Below, piece after piece: positions 35,325-43,969 of a DNA stretch of 64,000 nucleotides. The stretch lies in the NCBI RefSeq assembly GCF_003626695.1, contig NZ_RBAH01000024.1, forward strand, positions 1 through 64,000. The letters are read 5' to 3'. The DNA comes from Paenibacillus ginsengarvi. Lineage in GTDB: Bacteria > Bacillota > Bacilli > Paenibacillales > NBRC-103111. Position 1 is the first letter of the stretch. The number at the start of each line of letters is the position of its first letter. The notes under the pieces are model-generated. The model did not search any database and was not told the origin of the DNA. It worked only from the letters and a program-made list of their open reading frames with translations. Made by a program: the position numbers and the translations under genes.

Positions 35325-36314
35325 TCAGATGACGGCGACTTCCTCCGCTCTGCCGGTTTCGTGGGAGCGATAGGCGGCATCGACGACGGCGGAGACGGTT
35401 TGGGCATACGTTCCCGTTATCGACAGCTCCGAGCCGTGCCCGATGGCGTTCAGCAAATCGTCCCACTGCGGGGCGAACGGTTCGCCCATTGCGCCCGTGT
35501 CGACAAGCTCGTAGCCGTTTGCTCCGCTGATCCAAAGCCCTTTTCTCGCCGCGATTTTCAGCGCTCCGTCCGTAAATAGCAGCTCCGTCTCATTGGCCGG
35601 CGGCACGCCGCGATAGCCGAAGAGCGAGACGGATGCCGTCGCTCCATGCGAAGTGCGCATAAGCAAGCTGGCGCTTCCTTCGACATTGCCCCGTTCGCCG
35701 TAATGCGTCAGCTCCGCTTTTACGCTCGTTATTTGACAATCCGTCAACCACTGGATTTTATCGATCGAATGACTGCCGATATTGATGACGATCCCTCCGC
35801 CGGAAGTTTCCTTATCCAGAAACCAGGCCGGACGCTTCTCGTCGTAATAATACCCGTAGCGCCGATCGATGATCGTCACAAGCCGCCCCAGCTTGCCGGA
35901 CTGAATCAGTTGCTTCGCTTTCACATTTTCCGCAAAATAATGCTGCATATGTCCCACGGCCAGCACGATGCCACAGCGGGCAGCCGCCGCGTTGATGTCC
36001 GCGCATTCGCGCGCATTCATCGCCATCGGCTTCTCCAGCAGCACGTGGCACCCTTGCTCCGCGCACCAAATCGCCGCTTCTTTGTGCAAAACATGCGGCA
36101 GCGTAATGACGACAATGTCGGGCTTCTCCGCCCGCACCATCGCCTTGTAGTCCGTGTAAGGCCTGATCGCGTAAGCTTCGGCCGCCAAGCGAGCCCGCTC
36201 CCCGGCAATATCGGCGACGCCGACAAGCTCGGTTCGTTCGCTTGCCGCAAGCGTCCGCAAATGAAGGCCCGCGATCGTCCCCGCTCCGACAACAACTGCG
36301 CGTAAAGTATGCAT
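35325..36314 (-). CDS. Gfo/Idh/MocA family oxidoreductase
   Basis: A 329-residue cytoplasmic NAD(P)-dependent dehydrogenase; ATG 36314 with AGAGGAG eight bases upstream. The Rossmann motif VVVGAGTIAGLH opens the protein, the family motif EKPMAMN is at about 94-100, and the C-terminal alpha/beta domain carries GGGIVINIGSHSIDKIQWL. The family oxidises sugars, inositols or uronate derivatives. It lies 53 bp upstream of the lyase gene and downstream of the SBP gene, so it probably processes a monomer released by the lyase. The substrate is not readable. Confidence 0.92.
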   Translation of the reverse strand: MHTLRAVVVGAGTIAGLHLRTLAASERTELVGVADIAGERARLAAEAYAIRPYTDYKAMVRAEKPDIVVITLPHVLHKEAAIWCAEQGCHVLLEKPMAMNARECADINAAAARCGIVLAVGHMQHYFAENVKAKQLIQSGKLGRLVTIIDRRYGYYYDEKRPAWFLDKETSGGGIVINIGSHSIDKIQWLTDCQITSVKAELTHYGERGNVEGSASLLMRTSHGATASVSLFGYRGVPPANETELLFTDGALKIAARKGLWISGANGYELVDTGAMGEPFAPQWDDLLNAIGHGSELSITGTYAQTVSAVVDAAYRSHETGRAEEVAVI

Positions 36315-36334
36315 CTCTCCATCTCCTCTATAAG

Positions 36335-36364
36335 CCGGGGAACAAGTTTCGACTTGTTCCCCGG
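36335..36364. promoter_or_regulatory. Perfect 12-bp intercistronic hairpin
   Basis: CCGGGGAACAAG and CTTGTTCCCCGG with a six-base loop, between the SBP stop (36405) and the oxidoreductase start. No T-run follows in the transcribed direction, so it is more likely an mRNA-stabilising or expression-tuning element that favours the SBP message over downstream genes. Confidence 0.6.
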
Positions 36365-36404
36365 ACTGCTGTATCTGCTACTTCTGCAAAATAAAACTTC
36401 TTCT

Positions 36405-37742
36405 TTATTTTCTCGCGTTTTCCTCGATGATTTTGGTCGCTTCCTCTTCAATTGTGCGGAACGCGGTGTTCATGTCCGTCTGGCCCTTGACGATGTCTTC
36501 GATCTGCTTCGAATACAGGGCTGCAATAGCCGCATCACTGACCGTCATTTCCGGGAAAGCCGCAAATTTATTATAATTGACCGCATTCCAGTTTTTCCCT
36601 GCCGGTTTCGCTTCGGTTGCGAATACGCGCTTGATCGCATCCGTCTGCTTCGGCACGAGATAACCAATCTTGGCGAGGTCGCCGAGAACTTCATCCGAGA
36701 CCATATACTTGATCACATCAATCGCCGCTTCCCGATTCCGGGTCTGGTTCGTCAATCCCCAAAGCGTCGAGTTCATCGGACTGCCGGTTTTCGGCGCTTC
36801 CTTAAAGCTCGGCAACGCTACCATATCCCAATTGACTGTTTCCTCCTGCAGCGCCTTGTCGATAATGCCGATATTGGCATTGAACAAAAGCATCGCCGTG
36901 TCGCCTGCGGTCAGATTTTTCGCCCCGCCGCTGAACGCCTTGTTGTTCGACCTCAGCGCATCATTCAGCACAGAGTTGCCGTAAATAATCTGGAAGTATG
37001 AGCGCCAGCGCTCATCGGTATTGATCGTCGGCTTTTGCGTCTTCGTGTTAACCAACGGGATCGCCAACTGATTCGTTGCCGTCATTATGCCGGTATTTCC
37101 GGCGAATCCGTAGTATTGTTTGCCGCCCTCGTTGCGGGTCATCTTGGCTGCCAGCTGCATCGCATCGTCCCAGCTCATCCCGTCCTTCGGATACGCAACG
37201 CCGAATTGGTCAAACAACGTTTTGTTGAAAAAAAGTACGTGGTTGATGGCGCTTCCACCCGGGATGCCATACATGCCGCCGCCAGAAATGCTGCGGACGT
37301 AATTGACCAGTTGCTGTTCGAAATCCTTCGTCTCAACGCCGGCCTGCTTGAGCAGCGGCTCCATATTGTACTGCAGCTTGTTAGCGACTACGTCGTTCTC
37401 GTAGACGGTCGCGGCGCGGCCGATAATATCGATCGGCGTCCCGTTGGTTAGCAGATCGGTAATCGCCGATCCTTTCGTAGCCTGGTTATAGCGGTTAATC
37501 TTGTAGTCCGGAAACTTCTTGGCCAGCCGTTCGAGAAATTCCGGCGTAATCGTCGCATCGGGCGTCACGAGATTGATCTCGACCGGACCGCTCGGCTTCG
37601 CCGGCGCAACCGGCTCCGTCCCCCCGGGCGTCGCTTCTCCCGCTCCCGATTTACTTCCGTCCCCCCCGCCGCAAGCGCTCAGCATGGCCGCCGTTCCCAT
37701 ACCGATCATGCCCAGCTTCAACCACCTATTCATGTTTTTCAT
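36405..37742 (-). CDS. Solute-binding lipoprotein (family 1)
   Basis: A 445-residue lipoprotein; ATG 37742, GGGGGTT upstream. Signal peptide to lipobox LSAC (residues 21-24), then a flexible G/A/P-rich linker and the solute-binding domain (INLVTPDATITPEFLERLAK, FFNKTLFDQFGVAYPKDGMS, GGKQYYGFAG). It belongs to the same paralogue group as 4677 and 16507. It lies in one minus-strand series: GntR-SBP regulator, this SBP, oxidoreductase, giant lyase. No permease is linked on this strand; the divergent importer at 40322 has its own SBP. It likely binds an oligosaccharide released by the lyase. Confidence 0.88.
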   Translation of the reverse strand: MKNMNRWLKLGMIGMGTAAMLSACGGGDGSKSGAGEATPGGTEPVAPAKPSGPVEINLVTPDATITPEFLERLAKKFPDYKINRYNQATKGSAITDLLTNGTPIDIIGRAATVYENDVVANKLQYNMEPLLKQAGVETKDFEQQLVNYVRSISGGGMYGIPGGSAINHVLFFNKTLFDQFGVAYPKDGMSWDDAMQLAAKMTRNEGGKQYYGFAGNTGIMTATNQLAIPLVNTKTQKPTINTDERWRSYFQIIYGNSVLNDALRSNNKAFSGGAKNLTAGDTAMLLFNANIGIIDKALQEETVNWDMVALPSFKEAPKTGSPMNSTLWGLTNQTRNREAAIDVIKYMVSDEVLGDLAKIGYLVPKQTDAIKRVFATEAKPAGKNWNAVNYNKFAAFPEMTVSDAAIAALYSKQIEDIVKGQTDMNTAFRTIEEEATKIIEENARK

Positions 37743-37769
37743 GGGTCAACCCCCTAATTTGAAATTCTC

Positions 37770-37975
37770 GTTGTAAACTTCCGCCCTGCCTTCCGCTCCC
37801 GCTACGGATCTGACAGGAATAAAACACCAGAGCCATCGGTTGTTTCTGCTCCGGAGCCTGACTGGTTGCTTCGCCCGTTTTGTTACCGCTTTCATTTTGC
37901 CGCCGGCGCAAGCCGGCAGCGAGGCTGCCGCCAGTACGGCAGCAAGCAGCCATCGTCGATCCCTCCACAAGTTCA
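37770..37975 (-). pseudogene. N-terminal remnant of an SBP lipoprotein
   Basis: Between the GntR-SBP gene and the intact SBP gene the minus strand encodes a lipoprotein signal (RRWLLAAVLAAASLPACAGG). The frame then changes to TGEATSQAPEQKQPMALVFY, the start of a mature SBP-like sequence, and ends. About 60 residues of a former SBP survive with at least one frameshift. It suggests that an extra SBP gene was deleted here. Confidence 0.55.
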
Positions 37976-39361
37976 GTCGCCCGCTTCGTTCGCGCCCGCC
38001 CGCGTTTCGCCGGACAACGCGCCGCGAATCCGGTCGCACAATTCGTTTTCGTCAATCATATCGGCCAAATAAGCTTTCAATTGTTGAAATATTTTGGGCA
38101 AAGACATAACCGGGATGCCCAAATCGCTATGGGTGCGGTAGGAAAACATCATCTCGCGAAACAACGCGTAACGCTCCGGGCGGTTGATGCCGACAGACGT
38201 CGAGGCGGCCGGCGAATAAGTGGGCAGTTGCGTGCTCGGAATACTGAGCGTATGCTCGAAAATGTAATTCTGCGCACCGGTCGAAACGAAATAATCGGCC
38301 AGCAGCCGTGCCTCTTCCTTATGTGCGGACTTGGCGCTTATGCCGACGCCGAGAACGATAACAAGCGTCCGCGGCTCGTAAATGAACGGAACCGGCGCCA
38401 CATCGTACTCCAGATTCGCATGTTTCCACAAGTTCAGCCCCATGTAGGTGTTCAAAATCATCGACAGCTTGCCTTCCTCGAACATTTGCATAATATCGCC
38501 GTTGCTCTCGGACAGAAACAGCGGGAACGCCTTCCGGTTATGAATGATCCGTTTGTACACCTTCATGCTCTCCAGCAGCCGGGTGCCGCGCAAATCGTTC
38601 AACTGTCCTGCGTTCCATTCGAACCGTTCACCGCTTTGCAGCAAAAAAAGCGGCCATCTATTCATATCCTGCGCGTGAAAGCTGAATCCGTATCTGCCTT
38701 TGCCGTCCGACAATTTCTCCGCGCATTCGAGCAAGTTGTCCCATGTCCAGCTTCCGTCCGGCTCCATCAGCCCGCATTCGCGGAAATGCTCCTTGTTGTA
38801 GCAAAGCACGATCGGCGAGAACACGACCGGCCGCATGTACAAGCTTCCCTCATAGGCAAACTGCCCGGCAAGCCCCGGATACACGTCCTCGCGCCCGGTA
38901 ATCGGCTCCAGCTTCTTGGCGGCTCCGTCCTCGACCATACGCTGAAACTGATAATTGTCCGCCAGCACCAAATCCGCGTGCTCGTTATTTCCTTGCCTGT
39001 CAATCTCATAGTTCTCCACCGATATCCACGGAAATTGCCGATGGAAATTGTCCAGCAGCCCGGAAAGCTCGAGATTGCGCTGCGCAACGACGTTGTGGGC
39101 CAGCACCAGCTTCACCGGAGGACGTCCAGCCGCCACCCGGTTCCCGATTCTCGGCACCTTCTCGATCCAGCCTTCGCGGACGAGCGTTTCCAACGCGGTG
39201 CGCACCGCGTTGTTGCTCATGCGGAATCGTTCCATCAGCGTACGCTCCGTCGGCAAATATTCGCCCGGTGCATAGCGGCCTTCGATCATTTCGTTGCGCA
39301 GTGTGCCGGCAATTTGCTCCAGTTGCAGGTTAAATTGTTCCTTGGTCGGTCGTATTCCCAT
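37973..39361 (-). CDS. GntR-type DNA-binding domain fused to a solute-binding-protein domain
   Basis: A 462-residue protein; ATG 39361, GGAG nine bases upstream. Residues 10-78 are a GntR winged helix (TLRNEMIEGRYAPGEYLPTE, SNNAVRTALETLVREGWIEK). From about 82 to 440 the sequence is a family-1 solute-binding domain (VKLVLAHNVVAQRNLELSGL, VVFSPIVLCYNKEHFRECGL, GSWTWDNLLECAEKLSDG, EARLLADYFVSTGAQNYIFE). There is no signal peptide or transmembrane segment, so the SBP domain must work in the cytoplasm, presumably as the effector-binding part of the regulator. It replaces the usual FCD/UTRA effector domain of GntR proteins. It sits upstream of the SBP/oxidoreductase/lyase genes and divergent from the importer at 40322, and probably controls one or both. 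Confidence 0.92.
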   Translation of the reverse strand: MGIRPTKEQFNLQLEQIAGTLRNEMIEGRYAPGEYLPTERTLMERFRMSNNAVRTALETLVREGWIEKVPRIGNRVAAGRPPVKLVLAHNVVAQRNLELSGLLDNFHRQFPWISVENYEIDRQGNNEHADLVLADNYQFQRMVEDGAAKKLEPITGREDVYPGLAGQFAYEGSLYMRPVVFSPIVLCYNKEHFRECGLMEPDGSWTWDNLLECAEKLSDGKGRYGFSFHAQDMNRWPLFLLQSGERFEWNAGQLNDLRGTRLLESMKVYKRIIHNRKAFPLFLSESNGDIMQMFEEGKLSMILNTYMGLNLWKHANLEYDVAPVPFIYEPRTLVIVLGVGISAKSAHKEEARLLADYFVSTGAQNYIFEHTLSIPSTQLPTYSPAASTSVGINRPERYALFREMMFSYRTHSDLGIPVMSLPKIFQQLKAYLADMIDENELCDRIRGALSGETRAGANEAGD

Positions 39362-39464
39362 CGTTCAACGCTCCAATGTCAGTCATCTTCAACTACCGCT
39401 TAGTTTATCATGAACTTATACTTCCCGCCTCCCCGTCTGCATAAGTAACCCCTGAAACCGCTTA

Positions 39465-39498
39465 TTGACTCTCAAAAATATGATAATATGGGAGTCAA
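39465..39498. promoter_or_regulatory. Inverted repeat TTGACTC...GAGTCAA upstream of the GntR-SBP gene
   Basis: Perfect 7-bp arms TTGACTC (39465-39471) and GAGTCAA (39492-39498), 20 bp apart and about 105 bp upstream of the GntR-SBP start codon. The GAGTCAA half-site recurs at 39606. A candidate operator for the regulator itself. Confidence 0.45.
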
Positions 39499-39605
39499 AG
39501 AATGAAAAAAGCAATAATCAAGAATGATTTCATTATATATGGCCGCAAAAACCAATGTCAATCCTTATTTATCAAAGTCAGAATGATTAAATTTATATAT
39601 TATAA

Positions 39606-39618
39606 GAGTCAAATGACT
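39606..39618. promoter_or_regulatory. Palindrome GTCAAATGAC, second candidate operator
   Basis: GAGTCAAATGACT at 39606-39618 contains a perfect GTCA/TGAC palindrome sharing its GAGTCAA half-site with 39492. It precedes TATACT near 39640 and could overlap a plus-strand promoter. Confidence 0.35.
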
Positions 39619-39677
39619 GTATTGGAAAAGCCCGTATTATACTCTGTGGAGGTTTGCTTGCTTTACTTATAAATGCC

Positions 39678-39722
39678 GAAAGAACGTTCCTGCATGCTTG
39701 CGGTCAGGAACGTTCTTTCTAT
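39678..39722. terminator. Strong 15-bp hairpin without an assigned gene
   Basis: Perfect arms GAAAGAACGTTCCTG and CAGGAACGTTCTTTC with a 12-base loop. A second, smaller hairpin (CTAACAGA/TCTGTTAG, 39738-39763) follows. No coding sequence ends here. It could terminate a short plus-strand transcript starting near 39645 or be an element end. Confidence 0.45.
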
Positions 39723-39935
39723 TAAAATAAACCTTTACTAACAGAACAACGTTGCTCTGTTAGGACCATTTGAGATCGTGCCAAAAGCCGTTTAATTAAT
39801 GAAATAGTGTCCCTGTTCGATGCCTGGGATCAGTGTGGGTCCCTCGATTCGATGCAATCGGTTGATCAGACCGCTTTGGCTTTATCGGAATGGTGGCTCT
39901 TGCGACACCTTCTCCATAAGAGCAGCTACCCTCAT

Positions 39936-40020
39936 TTATTCCTCAAGCCGCAAACGTACGACTTCCCTTCTAGTCTCATCTGTATACGCTTCAAACTTCC
40001 GACCCTTCTTTGGTGGCAGC
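39936..40020 (-). mobile_element. IS3-type transposase OrfA remnant
   Basis: The minus strand reads PPKKGRKFEAYTDETRREVV then RLRLEE followed by a stop. This matches the N-terminus of IS3-family OrfA proteins (RKFKRYT-E-KREVVRLRLEE). Only about 28 codons are left and no OrfB is present. The rest of 39362-40321 has no gene. Confidence 0.55.
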
Positions 40021-40321
40021 AAAGGGATAATACCACATGCCGTACGCAGGACAATTCTTTTTATAGCCGGTAAAACTCGTATCAATCTCGTCCGATTGCC
40101 TCATCCTACCCAGTAGCGTATTCCGATTGTTTTTTAATATGCCGATCTTTCGGTTTTGGATCTCCCGTCGACGTTTATACAAATGGAGGATGGTTCATCT
40201 GTCTATAGTCGGTTATAGTGGACCCAGCGGCAAACGCCCGGAATCGAAAGCGCCATCATGGCCGAGCCGGTGGTAGGGCTGAATACCGCGAGAACAGGTT
40301 CAAAGAGGAGGCAACAGCTTT

Positions 40322-41980
40322 ATGGTAAACAAAAAAAGGGGGATTACGGCTATGTCCGCCGTATCCACCGTGCTAGCCGCGACAGTCGCATTGGCGGGCT
40401 GCAGCTCCAACAAAACAGAAGAAGGCGGCACAGGAACCGGAGGCGCCGTTACGACGCCTAATTCGAACGCGACCGCGGAAGGTTATACGCTTCCGATCGT
40501 CAAGGACGGGACAGTGACTTTAAATATCGCCGCCCGCGACTTCCCTTCCCCTTATAGCTATACGAAAGGTTTTCCGGTCTGGCAGGAAATCGAGAAACGA
40601 ACAGGCGTTAAAATCAACTGGATCGTCACGCCGAACGATCAATACGACAATGTAATGAACGTCAAGCTGGCCGCCGGCAAAGATTTGCCCGACATCATTA
40701 CGCTGCCGACCGCCGACCCGGTGAAAACGGCCGACGACGGCCTCATTATTCCATTGGACGAACTGATCCGGAAATATGCGCCAAACATCAGCAAATTTTT
40801 GAAGGACAATCCGGAAATCGACAAGAAAATGCGTTCTCCCGATGGCAAGCTGTACTCGATCTCCTCGGTTACGTCCGGCGTCGCTTACACCGATCCATAC
40901 GGCATCCTGATCCGCCAGGACTGGCTGGATAAACTCGGCTTGAAGGAGCCTAAAACGCTCGACGACTGGTATACCGTTCTAAAGGCGTTTAAGGAAAAAG
41001 ACCCGAACGGCAACGGCAAAGCCGACGAAATTCCGTTCGAGCCCGATCTGAAGCTGAGAGGGCTGACCATCTTCGGCAGCGCGAAAGGCTTGCACCTGTT
41101 CTACAGCTCCGGGTATTATCCGGACAAAAGCGGCAAGGTGCAGTTCGAATGGCTCAAGCCGGAAGCGAAAGAGCTGATCGTTTGGCTGAACAAGCTGTAT
41201 TCGGAAGGGTTGATCGACGCCGAATTTATGACCAAGACGGCGGACGCGGCCCGCGCCAATATTACGCGGAGCGAGGCGGGCGCCACGAACCGGTTCCTAA
41301 ATGGCAAGGCGAGCTTCGAGTCGGCGATGAGGAAGGCAGGGGACCAAACGGCCGTATTCAACATGGCCTACCCGCCGGCGGCTTCCGCCTCCGAAAACGG
41401 TTTTTACGAAAAATACGGCCCGATCAGCGGCTGGTTCGCGATTACGAAGGACGCCAAAAATCCAGAAGTGGCGATCAAGTTTTTGGACTATATCTACGCG
41501 AGTGAAGAAGGAAACCGACTCGTTACGTTCGGCATCGAAGGCAAAAGCTATACGATGGTGAACGGCCAGCCGAAATTTACGGAGTTTGCCTACAAAAACC
41601 CGGACGGGCTGGATATCAACACGGCGCTTCGTTCGATCGGCGCTACGCCGACGATGCCGTGGATTCGTGCAACCGACGGACCGCTCGGGCAGCAGCCGAA
41701 GGAAATTATGGCGCTCGATCCGAGATCGGCGGAACAGGCTTTGAAAGTCGGCCCGTATTTGATCGAAGCTAACCCGTATTCGCTGCCGTCGGTGGAAGAA
41801 TCCGAAACGCTCGCCCGCTACCAGTCGGAAATTACGACGTACGTCGACTCGACCCTGGCCAAATTCGTCACCGGCGTGGAGCCGATCGATTGGGACAAAT
41901 TCACGAAACAGGTGAAGGCGCTCGGCATCGACAAAGTGCTGGAAGTGAAGCAAAAACAATACGACCGGTACAAGAAATGA
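40322..41980 (+). CDS. LplA/YtcQ-type solute-binding lipoprotein
   Basis: A 552-residue lipoprotein; ATG 40322 with GAGGAGG ten bases upstream. Signal peptide with lipobox LAGC (AAAs about 24-27), a T/G-rich linker, then the long-form binding domain of the LplA/YtcQ/YesO group (FPVWQEIEKRTGVKINWIVT, GKDLPDIITLPTADP, YGILIRQDWLDKLGLKEPKT, DPNGNGKADEIPF, a calcium-loop-like motif). It is followed by two permeases with matching type, so this is a complete importer apart from its ATPase. Relatives import rhamnogalacturonan or galacturonate oligosaccharides, xylo- or manno-oligomers; the substrate here is inferred only as an oligosaccharide. Confidence 0.92.
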   Translation: MVNKKRGITAMSAVSTVLAATVALAGCSSNKTEEGGTGTGGAVTTPNSNATAEGYTLPIVKDGTVTLNIAARDFPSPYSYTKGFPVWQEIEKRTGVKINWIVTPNDQYDNVMNVKLAAGKDLPDIITLPTADPVKTADDGLIIPLDELIRKYAPNISKFLKDNPEIDKKMRSPDGKLYSISSVTSGVAYTDPYGILIRQDWLDKLGLKEPKTLDDWYTVLKAFKEKDPNGNGKADEIPFEPDLKLRGLTIFGSAKGLHLFYSSGYYPDKSGKVQFEWLKPEAKELIVWLNKLYSEGLIDAEFMTKTADAARANITRSEAGATNRFLNGKASFESAMRKAGDQTAVFNMAYPPAASASENGFYEKYGPISGWFAITKDAKNPEVAIKFLDYIYASEEGNRLVTFGIEGKSYTMVNGQPKFTEFAYKNPDGLDINTALRSIGATPTMPWIRATDGPLGQQPKEIMALDPRSAEQALKVGPYLIEANPYSLPSVEESETLARYQSEITTYVDSTLAKFVTGVEPIDWDKFTKQVKALGIDKVLEVKQKQYDRYKK

Positions 41981-42010
41981 CCGGCCTAACTTAAAAAGGA
42001 GGCGAAGGCC

Positions 42011-42976
42011 GTGCGGGCGGAAGCGAACGTGTCGGAACCTGCGGCTCTTCCCTCCCGCGGGAAGAGCTGGTCGCAGCGATTGCGCAAGACGATCAAGCGC
42101 GACAAATATTTGTATTTGCTTATTTTGCCCGTCGTGGCGTATTATGTCGTCTTTCATTATGTGCCGATGTACGGGATTATTATCGCTTTCAAAAAGTTTC
42201 AGCCGCTTAAAGGCATTTTGGGCAGCGCGTGGGTCGGCTTCCGCTATTTCGAGGATTTTTTTTCGGCCCCTTATTTTTGGCGGCTGATCAAAAATACGCT
42301 GCTGCTCAGCTTTTATTCGCTTATCTGGGGCTTCCCGGCTCCCATACTGTTCGCCCTGCTGCTCAACGAGGTTCGGCACAAGGTGTTCAAGAAGCTGGTG
42401 CAGACGGTCAGCTACCTGCCCCACTTCATCTCCATCGTCGTTATTGCCGGTATGGTCGTCAGCTTCACCGGGCTGCGCGAGGGCATCATTAATCACGCGC
42501 TCGTGCTGCTCGGCTTCCAGCCGATCAACTTCATGGCCGAGCCGGGGTGGTTTCGCACTATTTTCGTCGGCTCCGGCATTTGGCAGGGCTTCGGCTGGGG
42601 TTCGATCATCTATTTGGCCGCAATCGCCGGCATTGATCCACAGTTGTACGAGGCGGCGGAAATGGACGGGGCGGGCCGCTGGAAGCGCATGTGGCATATT
42701 ACGCTTCCGTCCCTAATCCCGACGATCGTCATCATGTTCATCATGCAGATGGGCTCGCTGATGGATATCGGGGTGGAGAAGGTGCTACTGCTGTCCAACC
42801 CGCTAACCTACGACACGTCGGACGTTATCTCCACCTTCGTGTACAGGCGAGGGGTATTGAGCCAGGATTACAGCTTTGCGACGGCGGTCGGGCTGTTCAA
42901 CAACGTCATCAACTTGATCTTGCTCGTGAGCGTCAATGCCTTGTCGCGCCGACTCTCGCAATCTTCGCTGTGGTAG
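42011..42976 (+). CDS. Sugar ABC transporter permease, LplB/YteP type
   Basis: A 321-residue inner-membrane permease starting at GTG 42011, with AAGGAGG eight bases upstream. Six transmembrane segments; the first is YLYLLILPVVAYYVVFHYVP. The EAA loop that contacts the ATPase is YEAAEMDGAGRWKRMWHITL. It lies 30 bp after the SBP gene and 13 bp before its partner permease. Like other LplB/YteP proteins it would rely on a shared MsmX-type ATPase encoded elsewhere, since none is in the window. Confidence 0.94.
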   Translation: MRAEANVSEPAALPSRGKSWSQRLRKTIKRDKYLYLLILPVVAYYVVFHYVPMYGIIIAFKKFQPLKGILGSAWVGFRYFEDFFSAPYFWRLIKNTLLLSFYSLIWGFPAPILFALLLNEVRHKVFKKLVQTVSYLPHFISIVVIAGMVVSFTGLREGIINHALVLLGFQPINFMAEPGWFRTIFVGSGIWQGFGWGSIIYLAAIAGIDPQLYEAAEMDGAGRWKRMWHITLPSLIPTIVIMFIMQMGSLMDIGVEKVLLLSNPLTYDTSDVISTFVYRRGVLSQDYSFATAVGLFNNVINLILLVSVNALSRRLSQSSLW

Positions 42977-42989
42977 GAGGGCTGTAGCC

Positions 42990-43868
42990 ATGAAATCGAC
43001 TGGAACATGGGGAGACCGGCTGTCGTACGGACTGATCTGCATCGTCCTGACGTTTGCCCTCCTAATCACGCTTTACCCGTTCGTCTATGTACTTAGTATG
43101 TCGATCAGCGATCCGATTCAGGTGATGAACAACACGGTATGGCTGTTCCCGAAAGGATTTTCCCTCGATACTTATAAAAAGGTGTTTGCAGACGGCGAAA
43201 TTTGGGTAGCCTACGGCAATACGCTGTTTTATACGGTCGCGGGCACCGCGATCAATGTGGTGATGACCTTTCTGGCCGCCTACCCGTTGTCTCGCCGCTC
43301 GTTTTCCGGGCGGAAGCCGCTTATGATCGGCATTGTCGTGACGATGTTTTTCAGCGGCGGTCTGATTCCGAGCTTTATTCTGATCAACAATCTCGGGCTG
43401 TACGATACGCGGTGGGCGCTGCTGCTGCCCGGTGCGGTCGCTGCGTTCAACATCATCATCGCGCGCACGTTTTTCCAGAGTATTCCAGAAAGCCTATTCG
43501 AATCGGCGAAAATCGACGGAGCCAACGACATTGGCATTTTGTTCCGCATCGTGCTGCCGCTGTCCAAGGCGATCTTGGCCGTGCTGACGCTGTTTTACGC
43601 GGTCGGCCACTGGAACAACTATTTCAACGCGATGCTGTATTTGACCAATGTGAAGCTGCAGCCGGTTTCGCTGTATTTGATGAAAATCCTTATCCAAAAC
43701 CAAGACCCGACGATGCAGGACATGCGGGAGGCGCTCGACCGGATGCTGTTCTCGATGCAGCTGAAATATACGATGATCGTCATCACGACGCTGCCGATCG
43801 TCTGCATCTACCCTTTTTTGCAAAAATATTTCGTTCGCGGCGTCATGATCGGATCGTTGAAGGAATAG
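42990..43868 (+). CDS. Sugar ABC transporter permease, LplC/YtcP type
   Basis: A 292-residue permease starting at ATG 42990 (GGAGGG eight bases upstream), partner of the LplB/YteP-type subunit. The N-terminal helix FALLITLYPFVYVLSMSISD and the EAA-type loop FESAKIDGANDIGILFRIVL are clear. The typical C-terminal motif YFVRGVMIGSLKE ends the protein. Last gene of the importer operon; it faces the AraC-type regulator across the terminator at 43900. Confidence 0.94.
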   Translation: MKSTGTWGDRLSYGLICIVLTFALLITLYPFVYVLSMSISDPIQVMNNTVWLFPKGFSLDTYKKVFADGEIWVAYGNTLFYTVAGTAINVVMTFLAAYPLSRRSFSGRKPLMIGIVVTMFFSGGLIPSFILINNLGLYDTRWALLLPGAVAAFNIIIARTFFQSIPESLFESAKIDGANDIGILFRIVLPLSKAILAVLTLFYAVGHWNNYFNAMLYLTNVKLQPVSLYLMKILIQNQDPTMQDMREALDRMLFSMQLKYTMIVITTLPIVCIYPFLQKYFVRGVMIGSLKE

Positions 43869-43899
43869 TCACAAGCATAGGATTGCGGCGAAACGCAAT

Positions 43900-43946
43900 A
43901 ACCCTCTTTTCCGGCTTATTAACGCGGAAGGAGGGTTGTTTGCTTT
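43900..43946. terminator. Terminator between importer operon and AraC gene
   Basis: Arms AACCCTC and GAGGGTT with inner TTTCC/GGAA pairing and T-rich DNA after it on the plus strand, between convergent genes. Confidence 0.6.
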
Positions 43947-43969
43947 AAGTTATGAACAGTTAAACCGGT

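Noticed and set aside
41297-42697. 466-codon minus-strand frame across the SBP and permease genes
   Set aside because: Antisense shadow crossing two well-supported genes; no ribosome site or recognisable motif.
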